In this document: piece by piece, positions 17,136 to 26,599 of the stretch
How the letters are laid out: each line of letters begins with the position of its first letter
How positions within the stretch are numbered: position 1 is the first letter of the stretch
DNA from: an uncultured Thalassolituus sp.
GTDB taxonomy: Bacteria; Pseudomonadota; Gammaproteobacteria; Pseudomonadales; Oceanobacteraceae
Length of the DNA: 64,000 bases
Assembly (NCBI GenBank): GCA_913061435.1
Contig: CAJXUK010000009.1
Location: 1 to 64,000, forward strand
Direction of reading: 5' to 3'
Notes under the pieces: model-generated
The model's database searches: none
What the model saw: the letters and a program-made list of their open reading frames with translations, nothing else
Told to the model about the DNA's origin: nothing
Position numbers and translations under genes: made by a program

Positions 17136-19091
17136 ATGATCGAATTTAATCAGGTTTCATTACATCGTGGTATCAAACCTCTGCTTAAACAAGCAGATTT
17201 GCGCATTCATGATGGTCAAAAGCTCGCGCTTATCGGCCCCAATGGCGCAGGTAAATCCAGCTTATTTGCCCTGCTATTAGGCGAACTGGGTGTTGAAGAA
17301 GGTGATTTGTACTTACCCACAGGCTGGCGCATTGCCCACATGGCGCAAGAAGTTGAAGCCAGTGAACGCTGTGCGGTTGATTATGTGATTGATGGCGACA
17401 AGGTGTATCGCGAAATTGAACACGGCATTAATACGGCCACTTGCGATAACGAGCTGGCCGAATGGCACGGCAAGATGGACGCTCACAATGGCTACAACAT
17501 TAAAGTGCAAGCCGAGCAGTTATTACACGGCTTAGGTTTTAAACAAAGCGACATGGTGAAGCCGGTTTCTGGCTTCTCGGGTGGCTGGCGTATTCGTTTG
17601 AACCTCGCCCAAGCCTTGATGACTCCGTCGGATTTATTATTACTCGATGAACCCACCAACCACTTAGATTTAGATGCAACCTTGTGGTTAGAGCAATGGT
17701 TAAATAAGTATCAAGGCACCTTGGTATTTATTTCTCACGATCGCGATTTTATTGATGGCGTTGCTGATCACATCGTACATCTACACCAATTAAAATTAAC
17801 CAGCTACCCGGGCAACTACAGTGCTTACGAGCGCATTCGCGCCGAGCGTTTAGCCCAGCAACAAGTGATGCACGACAAACAACAAGTACGCATCGCCGAA
17901 ATTGAAAAATTTGTTACTCGCTTTAAAGCCAAAGCCAGTAAAGCCAAACAAGCCCAAAGCCGGGTAAAAGAATTAGAACGTATGGAACTGATTGCACCCG
18001 CTCATGTGGATTCGCCGTTTAGTTTTACTTTTCCGTGCGCCGAAAAAGTATCAACCCCGCTATTAAATCTTGAAGATGCCGACATAGGTTATGCAGGAAA
18101 AGAGAGCGGAAAGCCCGTTGCTATTTTAAACAAGCAAAATGTTTCGTTAGTACCCGGCCATCGCATTGGTTTATTAGGGGCAAACGGCGCTGGCAAATCA
18201 ACCTTAATTAAAACCTTATGTGAAGAACTACCGCAGCTTTCAGGTTTGCGTCACGAAGGTGAACATTTAAAACTGGGCTATTACGCCCAGCATCAACTTG
18301 AAACCTTGGATGTCAAAGCCAGCCCTGTATTAATGATTCAGCGCATTACGCCGTCGGCGACCGAACAAGAAGTGCGTAACTTTTTAGGCGGTTTTGATTT
18401 TCGCGGGGATAAAGCCCTAGAAGCGTGTGAACCATTTTCTGGGGGTGAAAAAGCACGCCTAGCCTTGGCGTTAGTTGCATGGCAAAAACCTAATTTATTA
18501 ATTATGGATGAGCCGACCAACCACCTTGATATTGAAATGCGCGAAGCACTCACCATGGCGCTACAATCCTTTGCCGGTGCCATTGTCTTGGTCAGCCACG
18601 ACCGCCACTTATTAAAAGCGACTGTAGATGAATATTGGCTAGTGGAAGATGGCAAGGTTGAATTGTTTGAAGGTGACTTAGACGATTACCACAAACACGT
18701 TCAAGCCAAGCAAGCGGCGTCTGGTTTTAATGCTGGCCAGCTAGCCACCAACCCCAATTCTGCCGACAGCAAAAACTCAGGCAATAGCGAAAACAAAACC
18801 GCGGGCGCAAGCGCTCAAGATCGTAAAGAACAAAAACGTTTAGACGCCGAACGTCGTGCACGTTTAGCCCCCATGCGCAAAGAATTAAATAAACTTGAAA
18901 GCCGTATGGAAAAATTACAAAGCACTTTAGAAGAGTGTGAAAACCAACTGGCCGATACTTCTCTTTACGAGGCCGCACGCAAAGCCGACTTGCAAAAAAT
19001 ATTGCAACAACAAGGCGAAGCAAAAAGCGAATTAGAAGAAGTAGAAATGGAGTGGATGGAACTCAGTGAAGAAATGGAAGCGGCTGAATAA
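17136..19091 (+). CDS. yheS: ABC-F ATPase, YheS type
   Basis: A 651-residue cytosolic protein with two ABC ATPase domains and no membrane part, close in length to E. coli YheS (637). First domain: Walker A GPNGAGKSS, signature SGFSGGW, Walker B LLLLDEPTNHLD. Second domain: GANGAGKST, FSGGEKARLALAL, LLIMDEPTNHLD. Between them is the ABC-F linker (KFVTRFKAKASKAKQAQSR), and the C terminus is a charged coiled coil (about 560-650). ABC-F proteins act on ribosomes, relieving stalling. The hemW start overlaps the stop (TAATG), so the two are coupled. Confidence 0.9.
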   Translation: MIEFNQVSLHRGIKPLLKQADLRIHDGQKLALIGPNGAGKSSLFALLLGELGVEEGDLYLPTGWRIAHMAQEVEASERCAVDYVIDGDKVYREIEHGINTATCDNELAEWHGKMDAHNGYNIKVQAEQLLHGLGFKQSDMVKPVSGFSGGWRIRLNLAQALMTPSDLLLLDEPTNHLDLDATLWLEQWLNKYQGTLVFISHDRDFIDGVADHIVHLHQLKLTSYPGNYSAYERIRAERLAQQQVMHDKQQVRIAEIEKFVTRFKAKASKAKQAQSRVKELERMELIAPAHVDSPFSFTFPCAEKVSTPLLNLEDADIGYAGKESGKPVAILNKQNVSLVPGHRIGLLGANGAGKSTLIKTLCEELPQLSGLRHEGEHLKLGYYAQHQLETLDVKASPVLMIQRITPSATEQEVRNFLGGFDFRGDKALEACEPFSGGEKARLALALVAWQKPNLLIMDEPTNHLDIEMREALTMALQSFAGAIVLVSHDRHLLKATVDEYWLVEDGKVELFEGDLDDYHKHVQAKQAASGFNAGQLATNPNSADSKNSGNSENKTAGASAQDRKEQKRLDAERRARLAPMRKELNKLESRMEKLQSTLEECENQLADTSLYEAARKADLQKILQQQGEAKSELEEVEMEWMELSEEMEAAE

Positions 19092-20275
19092 TGACTGTTT
19101 CGTTGTCTAATCAAAAAATGAGTTTACCACCTCTGTCACTTTATATTCATGTGCCTTGGTGTGTGCGCAAGTGTCCTTACTGTGATTTTAACTCGCATAA
19201 GGCTGAAGAGAACATTCCAGAAGCAGAATATGTGCAGGCGCTATTAGAAGACTTAGAAGCCGACCTTCCTTACGTGCAAGGGCGCGAGATTCACACCATT
19301 TTTATCGGCGGTGGTACACCGTCGTTATTAAGCGTTGAAGCCTATAAAACGTTACTGGCAGGCTTACAAAAAAAAGTAAGCTTTGTTAAAGACATCGAGA
19401 TTACCATGGAAGCCAATCCTGGTACGTTCGAAGCAGAAAAGTTTGTTGGCTATCGCAAGCTCGGCATTAATCGCCTTTCAATTGGTGTGCAAAGTTTTGC
19501 CGATAAACAGCTAAAACATCTAGGTCGTATTCACAATGGTCAGCAAGCGGTTGCCGCAATTAACATGGCGAAAGAAGCGGGCTTTAATAACTTTAATATC
19601 GATCTAATGCACGGTCTGCCCGACCAATCGCAGGCACAAGCATTAGCCGATATTCAACTAGCCATCGACCTTGGCCCAACGCATTTATCTTGGTACCAAT
19701 TAACCATTGAACCCAATACCGAATTTTTTAAACGCCCGCCGGTTTTACCCGAAGATGAAACCTTGTGGGATATTCAAGAAGCTGGGCAAGCCTTATTAGC
19801 ACAGCACGGTTTTGTGCAATACGAAGTATCGGCTTACGCCCAAGCCGGCAAACAAGCAAAGCACAATCTAAACTACTGGCAGTTCGGGGATTACTTAGGC
19901 ATTGGTGCAGGCGCTCACGGCAAGATTACTGATCTGGTAAATACTCCAAAAAGCCTAACCGCATCAGCAGTTTTTAGAACCTGGAAAACCCGCGCACCCA
20001 AAGATTTTTTAAACGCGGAAAAACAATTTTTAGCGGGTAAAGAATCCATTCAGAATGAAGACTTAGGGTTAGAGTTTTTGATGAATGCATTGCGCTTGCA
20101 AGATGGCTTTGATTTGAATTTATTTGAACAACGCACCGGCTTTTCTCTCGATACCATAGCCGAAGGCATCGATGCCGCGATTGAAAAAGGTTTGTTAATC
20201 AAGCAAGGTTCACAAATTAAAACGTCAGCAAAAGGCAGCCTATTTTTAAATGAAATTTTAGCTTTCTTTATGTAG
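19091..20275 (+). CDS. hemW: HemW, radical SAM haem chaperone
   Basis: A 394-residue radical SAM protein related to HemN. The cluster motif CVRKCPYC (C24, C28, C31) is preceded by YIHVPWC; GGGTPS and the SIGVQSF segment follow, as in HemW. HemN-specific N-terminal residues needed for coproporphyrinogen oxidation are not present and HemW proteins act in haem insertion instead. The ATG overlaps the last base of the yheS stop codon. It ends 13 bases before a convergent hydrolase gene. Confidence 0.9.
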   Translation: MTVSLSNQKMSLPPLSLYIHVPWCVRKCPYCDFNSHKAEENIPEAEYVQALLEDLEADLPYVQGREIHTIFIGGGTPSLLSVEAYKTLLAGLQKKVSFVKDIEITMEANPGTFEAEKFVGYRKLGINRLSIGVQSFADKQLKHLGRIHNGQQAVAAINMAKEAGFNNFNIDLMHGLPDQSQAQALADIQLAIDLGPTHLSWYQLTIEPNTEFFKRPPVLPEDETLWDIQEAGQALLAQHGFVQYEVSAYAQAGKQAKHNLNYWQFGDYLGIGAGAHGKITDLVNTPKSLTASAVFRTWKTRAPKDFLNAEKQFLAGKESIQNEDLGLEFLMNALRLQDGFDLNLFEQRTGFSLDTIAEGIDAAIEKGLLIKQGSQIKTSAKGSLFLNEILAFFM

Positions 20276-20288
20276 TTTTTCTTATTTT

Positions 20289-21224
20289 TTATTTCTTCAA
20301 CATGAAATTGTTAATATGAAATTCTAAAAAATATTTCAGGACTTCATTTGGTGCTTCTAGTTGCGGATAATGGCCAACCCCTTTCAATTCAATAACATCT
20401 GGTTTGTGAATTAAATGTCGATATCGCCTAACCATGTGTGCACCAGAAATAGGGTCATCTAAGCCATCGATTAAACGAATCGGCACAGTACTAGTTTGTA
20501 ATGCTCCTACCCAGCGCTCACGGAATATTTTACGTTCGCGCATGTAATTAATTAGCTTGGCTAAAATTGGCTTACCTTGGTTAAAATTCAGCAACTCCCA
20601 TAATATTTTTATTTCTTTTTCAGGTAAGTGACGCGCACAAATATAATCAAAATTTTTCTTAAATTTTTGATAGCTGGCTAAATTAGCAATCAACGAGCCA
20701 ATGGGGCTAAGTAACAGTTTCTGTAAAATCAAAGCTTTGTGTGTTTCTGGAAATAGCCCACCATTAAGCAAGCATACACTTAGAACTTTTATCCCTTGTT
20801 GAGTCGAGTCATTAAGCTGGTGGTCTATTTCTAGACTGCGGGCCAACAATTCCTGAGCGACCGTATCACCATAATCATGACTCAAAATATGCGTTTCTGT
20901 TATACCTAAATGGTTAAGTAAAGCGCTAAAAATATCAGCTTGAGAATGAATACTGTATTGAACGCTTGAATGTTTACTCAAGGTTCGCGGTTTATCACTA
21001 AACCCAAAACCCAGCATATCTAGGGTGATCACACGAAAATGCTTAACCAAGGTAGGCCATTGATAATGCCAATCCCAACTAGCACTTGGGTAGCCATGAA
21101 TCAATATTAAAGCTGGTTGTTCTACTGCACCTTCAACTTGGTAAAAGATACGCTGTCCAGCAAACTGAAAATAGTCTCCACTGGCCTGCCATTGTTGCAA
21201 TGAATTAAGTGATACTTTACACAT
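20289..21224 (-). CDS. Alpha/beta hydrolase, MEST/epoxide hydrolase-like
   Basis: A 311-residue alpha/beta hydrolase. The oxyanion loop is ILIHGYPSASWDW and the nucleophile elbow reads SHDYGDTVAQE, placing Asp117 rather than Ser at the nucleophile position, as in epoxide hydrolases, haloalkane dehalogenases and the MEST family, which shares the SHDYGD sequence. The acid (DGLDDP) and histidine (GVGHYPQLE) are present. No signal peptide. Substrate unknown. It is monocistronic and more AT-rich than its neighbours. Confidence 0.8.
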   Translation of the reverse strand: MCKVSLNSLQQWQASGDYFQFAGQRIFYQVEGAVEQPALILIHGYPSASWDWHYQWPTLVKHFRVITLDMLGFGFSDKPRTLSKHSSVQYSIHSQADIFSALLNHLGITETHILSHDYGDTVAQELLARSLEIDHQLNDSTQQGIKVLSVCLLNGGLFPETHKALILQKLLLSPIGSLIANLASYQKFKKNFDYICARHLPEKEIKILWELLNFNQGKPILAKLINYMRERKIFRERWVGALQTSTVPIRLIDGLDDPISGAHMVRRYRHLIHKPDVIELKGVGHYPQLEAPNEVLKYFLEFHINNFMLKK

Positions 21225-21343
21225 ACTGCCTCTTGATAAGCATTTTTAAATGAGTTTACGCTGCAATGCTTTGTTCAAGCAACGGCTGATTCTAAACACT
21301 CATTTTTCTGCTAATATTAATATACGTTATATGAGATATTATT

Positions 21344-22147
21344 ATGCCAAAATTTTTCGTCGTTAAGTTGCTATCCTTGCTGGCTGCTTCACTCTTGCCT
21401 TGCATTAGCTATGCAAGTCCTAACAACCCAGTGAGCACTCATGAGACAACGCCGAAAATTCTTAATTTTGGCGTGGAAATCACTAACTACCAGCCTTATT
21501 ATTTTTTGGATAAAAATAAAAATTATCAAGGTGCTGCCCGTGAGATTTTAGATTTATTTGCAGAAACCATTAATTATTCTAGCAACTACACACCCGTGCC
21601 TGTTGCTCGACTGTTTAATAAATTTTTAAATGGTGACATTGATTTTAAATTTCCTAGTAATCCAATCTGGTCTGATAACCTTAAAAAAAATGCTAATGTT
21701 TTTTACAGCGAACCTATATTCAAGGTCAAAGAAAACGTGTTGATACTGGAAAGTTTTGCAAAAGAAAAAAATCAGTTTAATAAAAAAAAGCAAAACACAG
21801 TCAAAGATATTGGTACTATTTTGGGATTTACTACCCCAGGAATCGATAAAAACATTGAGAATAAAGAAGTCAGATTAATTCAAGCAAAATCAATCGAGCA
21901 ACTTATTCACATGCTGGTATCAGAGCGTGTGCAGGGAGTGTATTTTAATGAAAAGGTTGCTTTGCTATTAGCAAAAAAAATGTACCCAACTATTAACATT
22001 ATAAGCTCAACTAAATTTCAGCCCTTTATATATGGCTACCATTTATCAAGCATTAATCACCCAGAGTTGATTGACACATTTAATCTATTTTTAAATAGCC
22101 ATGCTAAAGAGATTGAAAAAATTAAAAAACGCTACGGCCTAAATTAA
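21344..22147 (+). CDS. Periplasmic solute-binding-like protein
   Basis: A 267-residue protein with a signal peptide (residues 1-25, ending YASPNN) and the shape of a family 3 extracellular solute-binding domain: FGVEITNYQPYYFLD, YQGAAREILDLFAE and a ligand-cleft pattern. The hinge-and-lobe order is typical but similarity is low. No transporter gene is adjacent, so it may be an orphan sensor or binding protein. The gene is AT-rich with many AAA/TTT codons. Confidence 0.65.
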   Translation: MPKFFVVKLLSLLAASLLPCISYASPNNPVSTHETTPKILNFGVEITNYQPYYFLDKNKNYQGAAREILDLFAETINYSSNYTPVPVARLFNKFLNGDIDFKFPSNPIWSDNLKKNANVFYSEPIFKVKENVLILESFAKEKNQFNKKKQNTVKDIGTILGFTTPGIDKNIENKEVRLIQAKSIEQLIHMLVSERVQGVYFNEKVALLLAKKMYPTINIISSTKFQPFIYGYHLSSINHPELIDTFNLFLNSHAKEIEKIKKRYGLN

Positions 22148-22175
22148 TTGTACCGCAGCGCATTTTTTTGAGATA

Positions 22176-22469
22176 TTAAGCTGCGCCTGATTCTTTTAAT
22201 AGCGCAGCAAATTCACCACCTTTGGGGTGACTAGCAATAATGGAATAAGCAGTTTCACCTGCCTCATTTTTTGCATTTACATCGCCGCCTTTTTCTTTTA
22301 ACAATGTCAAAAAATCTGCAAACGATGCTGGCATCATATGACGATATGCACGGATTATAGATGTGAAATCCGCAGTTTCACCAGGGTAGTCTTGCTCAAC
22401 CAAAAACTCTTCTAACTGCTCTTGGCTCCACTCGCCACCAAATACTTTTTCTTTATCTTTTTTAGTCAT
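22176..22469 (-). CDS. PA4642-family small protein
   Basis: A 97-residue cytosolic protein. The layout of a charged N terminus, a central helical part with RAYRHMMPASFADFLTLLKEKG and an ankyrin-like DVNAKNEAGETAYSII segment resembles the PA4642 family of Pseudomonas relatives, of unknown function. The ankyrin-like part suggests protein binding. A long palindromic element lies between its start and trmB. Identification is by memory of family pattern. Confidence 0.55.
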   Translation of the reverse strand: MTKKDKEKVFGGEWSQEQLEEFLVEQDYPGETADFTSIIRAYRHMMPASFADFLTLLKEKGGDVNAKNEAGETAYSIIASHPKGGEFAALLKESGAA

Positions 22470-22529
22470 TTTAAAATCCCATAATCTTTATTCGTTAATT
22501 GTACTGTTTGATCTTTTGCTTTTAAATTC

Positions 22530-22662
22530 AATAACATTTCTAGGAATGTTATTGAGGCCGAGGCAGCAAGGAAAAAAACACTGAAAAGCGGAGTTTAGCC
22601 CGCTAAATGAGCATTTTGAATGTGTTTTTTAATACCGCTGCATCAACGTAAATAATTCCTAG
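22530..22662. repeat. Imperfect palindromic intergenic element
   Basis: A roughly 130-base palindrome between trmB and the PA4642-type gene. Outer sequences CTAGGAATGTTATT (22540-22553) and AATAATTCCTAG (22651-22662) are inverted; inside them GCAGC/GCTGC, AAAAAACAC/GTGTTTTTT and the core TTTAGC-CC-GCTAAA mirror each other. An additional perfect hairpin AATAACATT/AATGTTATT occupies 22530-22553. Such elements resemble the dispersed palindromes of marine gammaproteobacteria; copy number cannot be judged here. Confidence 0.6.
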
Positions 22663-22665
22663 CTG

Positions 22666-23469
22666 CTAACTAATTTTTTCGAAGAAAAGATCCCACACCC
22701 CATGGCCAAGTTTCTCGCCACGCTTTTCAAACTTGGTTAGCGGGCGGTGATCAGGGCGCGGGGTATATTGGCCTTCACCTGCTTGGTTTGTAAACCCTTC
22801 CGCGGCGCTCAGTACTTCCATCATATGTTCTGCATACGGCTGCCAATCGGTCGCCATATGAATAATTCCGCCGGGTTTCAATTTGGCACGAATCATTTGT
22901 ACAAATTCTTCGTTAACAATACGGCGCTTATTGTGACGTTTTTTATGCCAAGGGTCAGGAAAAAACAATTGTAGGCAATCAAAACTTTCATCCGCAATTT
23001 GCTGCTTTAATACTTCAATTGCATCGTCTTCACTGATGCGAATATTAGTTACACCCTCTTCATCGGCCATACGTAAAGCAGAACCCACACCGGGGGTATG
23101 CACTTCAATACCAATAAAGTTTTTTTCTGGTGCCGCTTTTGCCATTTCTATCAGCGACTGCCCCATACCAAAACCGATTTCTAACACGGTATAGGCATCG
23201 CGGCCAAAAGCCTTGGGGAGATCAAGCTCACCATCGTCTAATGAAAATCCCAACTTATCCCATTGGCGATCATAACCCAGCTGCTGTCCTGCAGTTAAAC
23301 GCCCGGTACGACGAACAAAAGAACGTATGCGTCGCTTTTGACCTTCTATTATTTGCTCTTCTGTCAAAGTTTCTGCCTGGGTTTCTGTATAGGTATCTTC
23401 TGCTTTCGGCTTATCTTGTTCGGTCACTATATTGTTCTCTTCATCAATCATAAACGAGTTATTGCTCAT
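22666..23469 (-). CDS. trmB: tRNA (guanine-N7-)-methyltransferase TrmB
   Basis: Forms m7G46 in tRNA using S-adenosylmethionine. The protein (267 residues) has a long acidic N-terminal extension of about 50 residues, then the [10 protein letters not shown] segment, SAM-binding [21 protein letters not shown], and the active-site [15 protein letters not shown], then a C-terminal [12 protein letters not shown]. The ATG at 23469 is preferred over an in-frame TTG one codon earlier. It overlaps the end of the DUF423 gene by 11 bases, so the two are coupled. Confidence 0.95.
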   Translation of the reverse strand: MSNNSFMIDEENNIVTEQDKPKAEDTYTETQAETLTEEQIIEGQKRRIRSFVRRTGRLTAGQQLGYDRQWDKLGFSLDDGELDLPKAFGRDAYTVLEIGFGMGQSLIEMAKAAPEKNFIGIEVHTPGVGSALRMADEEGVTNIRISEDDAIEVLKQQIADESFDCLQLFFPDPWHKKRHNKRRIVNEEFVQMIRAKLKPGGIIHMATDWQPYAEHMMEVLSAAEGFTNQAGEGQYTPRPDHRPLTKFEKRGEKLGHGVWDLFFEKIS

Positions 23470-23872
23470 CAAGTGGCAGCTTCAACGCAGCAACCATTAT
23501 AAGTATCCAGCCCATTATAAAGGCTAATCCACCAATTGGGGTAATAGGGCCTAACCAACTTGGAAATCCGCCAGACAGTGACATAAATGTCATGGTGTAT
23601 AAACTGCCGCTGAACAACATAATGCCCAAGATCATAAAGTTAGCACTCCATTTAATGAGCCGCTTTAATCTTTTTACCGCAGGCAGTAACAATAAAATTG
23701 CTAACGCTAATAAAACCAAACTGTGGATAAACTGATATTGCACACCCGTTTGATAAACGGTCAGCATGTCTAAGCTAACCACTTTTTTTAATCCGTGGGC
23801 ACCAAAAGCTCCAAGCGCTACACTCATAAAACCACTAAAGCCACTGGCTGCCAGATAAAAACGAGAACTCAT
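23459..23872 (-). CDS. DUF423 membrane protein
   Basis: A 137-residue inner-membrane protein with four hydrophobic helices and the DUF423 start pattern [19 protein letters not shown]. coli YgdD is a homologue; function is unknown. The gene overlaps trmB by 11 bases and should be transcribed with it. Confidence 0.85.
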   Translation of the reverse strand: MSSRFYLAASGFSGFMSVALGAFGAHGLKKVVSLDMLTVYQTGVQYQFIHSLVLLALAILLLLPAVKRLKRLIKWSANFMILGIMLFSGSLYTMTFMSLSGGFPSWLGPITPIGGLAFIMGWILIMVAALKLPLDEQ

Positions 23873-24003
23873 AAACTAAAACCTTTAAAAAGTCGTATAA
23901 AGCCTAATTAAGCGACATCTTATGGACATAAGATTAGAAATCAACCGCATAGCCCTTTATGATAGGGCCATCCATCTCATTCGTGATCAGACACAGGCTA
24001 CTC

Positions 24004-25467
24004 GTGAAATATAAAGATCTGCGTGACTTCATCAAACAACTGGAAAAAAAAGGCGAGCTTAAACGCATCAGCTATCCGGTTGATCCTCACTTAGAAATGA
24101 CCGAAATCGCCGACCGTGTATTGCGTGCAGGCGGTCCAGCATTATTATTTGAAAACCCAAAAGGCCATAGTATTCCAGTTCTTGCCAACTTATTTGGTAC
24201 ACCAGAACGGGTTGCTTTAGGAATGGGTGAGTCATCAGTTGAAGCCTTACGTGGTGTTGGTGAATTGCTGGCTTTTTTAAAAGAACCAGAGCCGCCCAAA
24301 GGCATTAAAGATGCTTGGAGCAAGCTACCTATTTTTCGTAAGGTTCTAAGCCTTAGCCAAAAAGAAGTAAAAAAAGCAGCTTGCCAAGAAATTGTACACG
24401 AAGGTGATCGTGTTGATTTAAGTAAATTCCCGATTCAGCATTGCTGGCCGGGTGATGCAGCACCGCTAATCACTTGGCCGTTAGTCATCACCAAGGGCCC
24501 TAACAAAGATCGCCACAATCTTGGCATTTACCGAATGCAGGTTATTGCTAAAAATAAACTGATCATGCGCTGGTTAAGTCACCGCGGTGGTGCACTGGAT
24601 TTTCGTGAATTTCAACAGCAGAATCCGGGCAAACCGTATCCTGTATCCGTTGCTTTAGGGGCAGACCCAGCAACGATTTTAGGCGCTGTAACCCCAGTAC
24701 CGGATACCTTGTCAGAATATGCATTCGCCGGCTTACTGCGCGATAGCCGCACCGAAGTAGTGAAAAGCCTAGGCAATGACCTCATGGTGCCCGCCTCTGC
24801 CGAAATTATTTTAGAAGGCTTTATTTACCCCGATGAAATGGCCGACGAAGGGCCGTTTGGTGACCATACAGGTTATTACAACGAAGTAGACAGTTTCCCA
24901 GTATTTACCGTTGAGCGCATTACGCACCGTAAAGATCCTATTTATCACAGCACTTATACCGGCCGTCCACCAGATGAGCCGGCGATTTTAGGCGTGGCGT
25001 TAAACGAAGTCTTTGTGCCTATTTTGCGTAAGCAATTTCCAGAAATTACCGACTTTTACCTGCCGCCAGAGGGTTGCTCTTACCGTATGGCAGTGGTCAC
25101 TATCAAGAAGCAATACCCTGGTCACGCCAAACGCGTAATGATGGGAGTTTGGTCTTTTTTACGCCAGTTTATGTACACTAAGTTTGTCATTGTCACCGAC
25201 GACGATATTAACGCTCGCGATTGGAATGACGTAATTTGGGCTATTACGACCCGTATGGACCCAACCCGTGATACCACTTTAATCGACAATACACCGATCG
25301 ATTATCTCGACTTTGCTTCACCTGTGTCTGGTTTAGGCTCAAAAATGGGTTTAGATGCTACCAATAAATGGCCCGGTGAAACCGATCGTGAGTGGGGTGA
25401 ACCCATTGTCATGGATGAAAAGGTCAAAGATAAGGTAGACGCTATGTGGAAAGAACTAGGTCTTTAA
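24004..25467 (+). CDS. ubiD: UbiD, 4-hydroxy-3-polyprenylbenzoate decarboxylase
   Basis: Decarboxylates 4-hydroxy-3-polyprenylbenzoate in ubiquinone synthesis, using prenylated FMN. The 487-residue protein aligns over its full length with E. coli UbiD (497): [41 protein letters not shown], and the conserved [10 protein letters not shown] with its active-site acidic residues. The start is GTG 24004, preceded by CACAGG and aligned with the E. coli N terminus; the frame extends 15 codons upstream. The reductase gene follows after 4 bases, mirroring ubiD-fre in E. coli. Confidence 0.95.
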   Translation: MKYKDLRDFIKQLEKKGELKRISYPVDPHLEMTEIADRVLRAGGPALLFENPKGHSIPVLANLFGTPERVALGMGESSVEALRGVGELLAFLKEPEPPKGIKDAWSKLPIFRKVLSLSQKEVKKAACQEIVHEGDRVDLSKFPIQHCWPGDAAPLITWPLVITKGPNKDRHNLGIYRMQVIAKNKLIMRWLSHRGGALDFREFQQQNPGKPYPVSVALGADPATILGAVTPVPDTLSEYAFAGLLRDSRTEVVKSLGNDLMVPASAEIILEGFIYPDEMADEGPFGDHTGYYNEVDSFPVFTVERITHRKDPIYHSTYTGRPPDEPAILGVALNEVFVPILRKQFPEITDFYLPPEGCSYRMAVVTIKKQYPGHAKRVMMGVWSFLRQFMYTKFVIVTDDDINARDWNDVIWAITTRMDPTRDTTLIDNTPIDYLDFASPVSGLGSKMGLDATNKWPGETDREWGEPIVMDEKVKDKVDAMWKELGL

Positions 25468-25471
25468 TCTT

Positions 25472-26539
25472 ATGGCCAAAGATTCTAATACGCAGTCTTA
25501 CATAGTAACCTTTAAGCCATCGAATTTAACCATTCAGGTGGCTGCAGACCAAGCCTTGCAAGAAGCTTGCTATGAACAAGGGATTATCCTTCCTTTAAGT
25601 TGCGAAAATGGTGCTTGTCAGATTTGTGAAGCGCAGCTTTTGTCCGGTACCCTAGATCAGCGGCAAGGGTACCAAGTTGATCTGCAAAAAGGCCAAATAC
25701 TTGAGTCGCCTAATCAGGTATTATTATGTTTAACGTATCCGCTTTCCGATTTAGAGATTTATATGCCAGAGATTTATGCACCCGGTCACTCTCCAGCAAC
25801 AACACTTGCCTGCCAAGTATCGAGTGTCGAGGCCTTAAATGCATCCGTTTATCGGATTGAGTTATTAGCCCCTGCTGGCAGTAAACTTAACTATTTACCC
25901 GGCCAGTATTTAGAACTTCATGTTGCTGACCAGCAACTGCCTTATTCAATTGCTAATGCACCGGACCCAGAAAAACCACGTCGCTTAGAGCTGCAAATTT
26001 CAGATCATAATGACGTCACGGCTAGTATCATTGCTGAACTGAAAGCCGCGGCAGATAATCGCACCACCGTAAAAGCAACACTGGCAAAAGGCGAATGCTT
26101 TTTAGCTGAGCTGCCAAAACAACCTATTTTATTGGTATGCGCCGGCACTGGTTTTTCTCAGATTCAGTGCCTAGCCGAAGCGATTTTAATGCAAGACCCA
26201 GAACACGAAGTTCATCTGTATTGGTCTAACCGCACCTTGGATGATTTTTATCTATATGACACACCAAGACAATGGCAAAGCCAGCACACCAACTTTACCT
26301 TTCACCCTATTTTAGAGACCAAGCTAGAAGGCAATGCCAACAGCTGGCAAGGGCGGGCAGGTTGGATATATGAAGTCATTCATGAAGACTTTAATGATCT
26401 TAGCCAAGTGCAAATGTACGCTTGTGGATCACCTAATATGATTCACGGCACCCTTGATCAACTCGAAAAGCTAGGTTTAAGCGAAAATAACATGCACAGC
26501 GATGTGTTTAGTTATGCACCGCGTAACAAGAAAAACTAA
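25472..26539 (+). CDS. 2Fe-2S/FAD flavin reductase (Fre-like with ferredoxin domain)
   Basis: A 355-residue NAD(P)H reductase. Residues 1-95 form a plant-type 2Fe-2S ferredoxin domain with C44, C49, C52 and C86 in the CxxxxCxxC...C arrangement; the rest is an FAD-binding domain (PGQYLELH, LPYSIANAP) and an NAD-binding domain (LLVCAGTGFSQI, YACGSPNMI). Annotated relatives are called CDP-6-deoxy-glucoseen reductase, but the position directly behind ubiD is that of fre, the flavin reductase of E. coli, and Pseudomonas has the same pair (PA5237-PA5236). A role supplying reduced flavin or electrons near UbiD is inferred. Confidence 0.8.
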   Translation: MAKDSNTQSYIVTFKPSNLTIQVAADQALQEACYEQGIILPLSCENGACQICEAQLLSGTLDQRQGYQVDLQKGQILESPNQVLLCLTYPLSDLEIYMPEIYAPGHSPATTLACQVSSVEALNASVYRIELLAPAGSKLNYLPGQYLELHVADQQLPYSIANAPDPEKPRRLELQISDHNDVTASIIAELKAAADNRTTVKATLAKGECFLAELPKQPILLVCAGTGFSQIQCLAEAILMQDPEHEVHLYWSNRTLDDFYLYDTPRQWQSQHTNFTFHPILETKLEGNANSWQGRAGWIYEVIHEDFNDLSQVQMYACGSPNMIHGTLDQLEKLGLSENNMHSDVFSYAPRNKKN

Positions 26540-26554
26540 TTTATGCGATCTACT

Positions 26555-26592
26555 CAACACTAATAGCGATGAATTTACTGCTGTTAGTGTTG
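26555..26592. terminator. Hairpin between convergent reductase and MFS genes
   Basis: CAACACTAATAGC (26555-26567) pairs with GCTGTTAGTGTTG (26580-26592), 12 Watson-Crick pairs and one G-T. The 13-base stem fills the gap between two convergent stops. No long T run. Confidence 0.5.
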
Positions 26593-26599
26593 CTTATAA

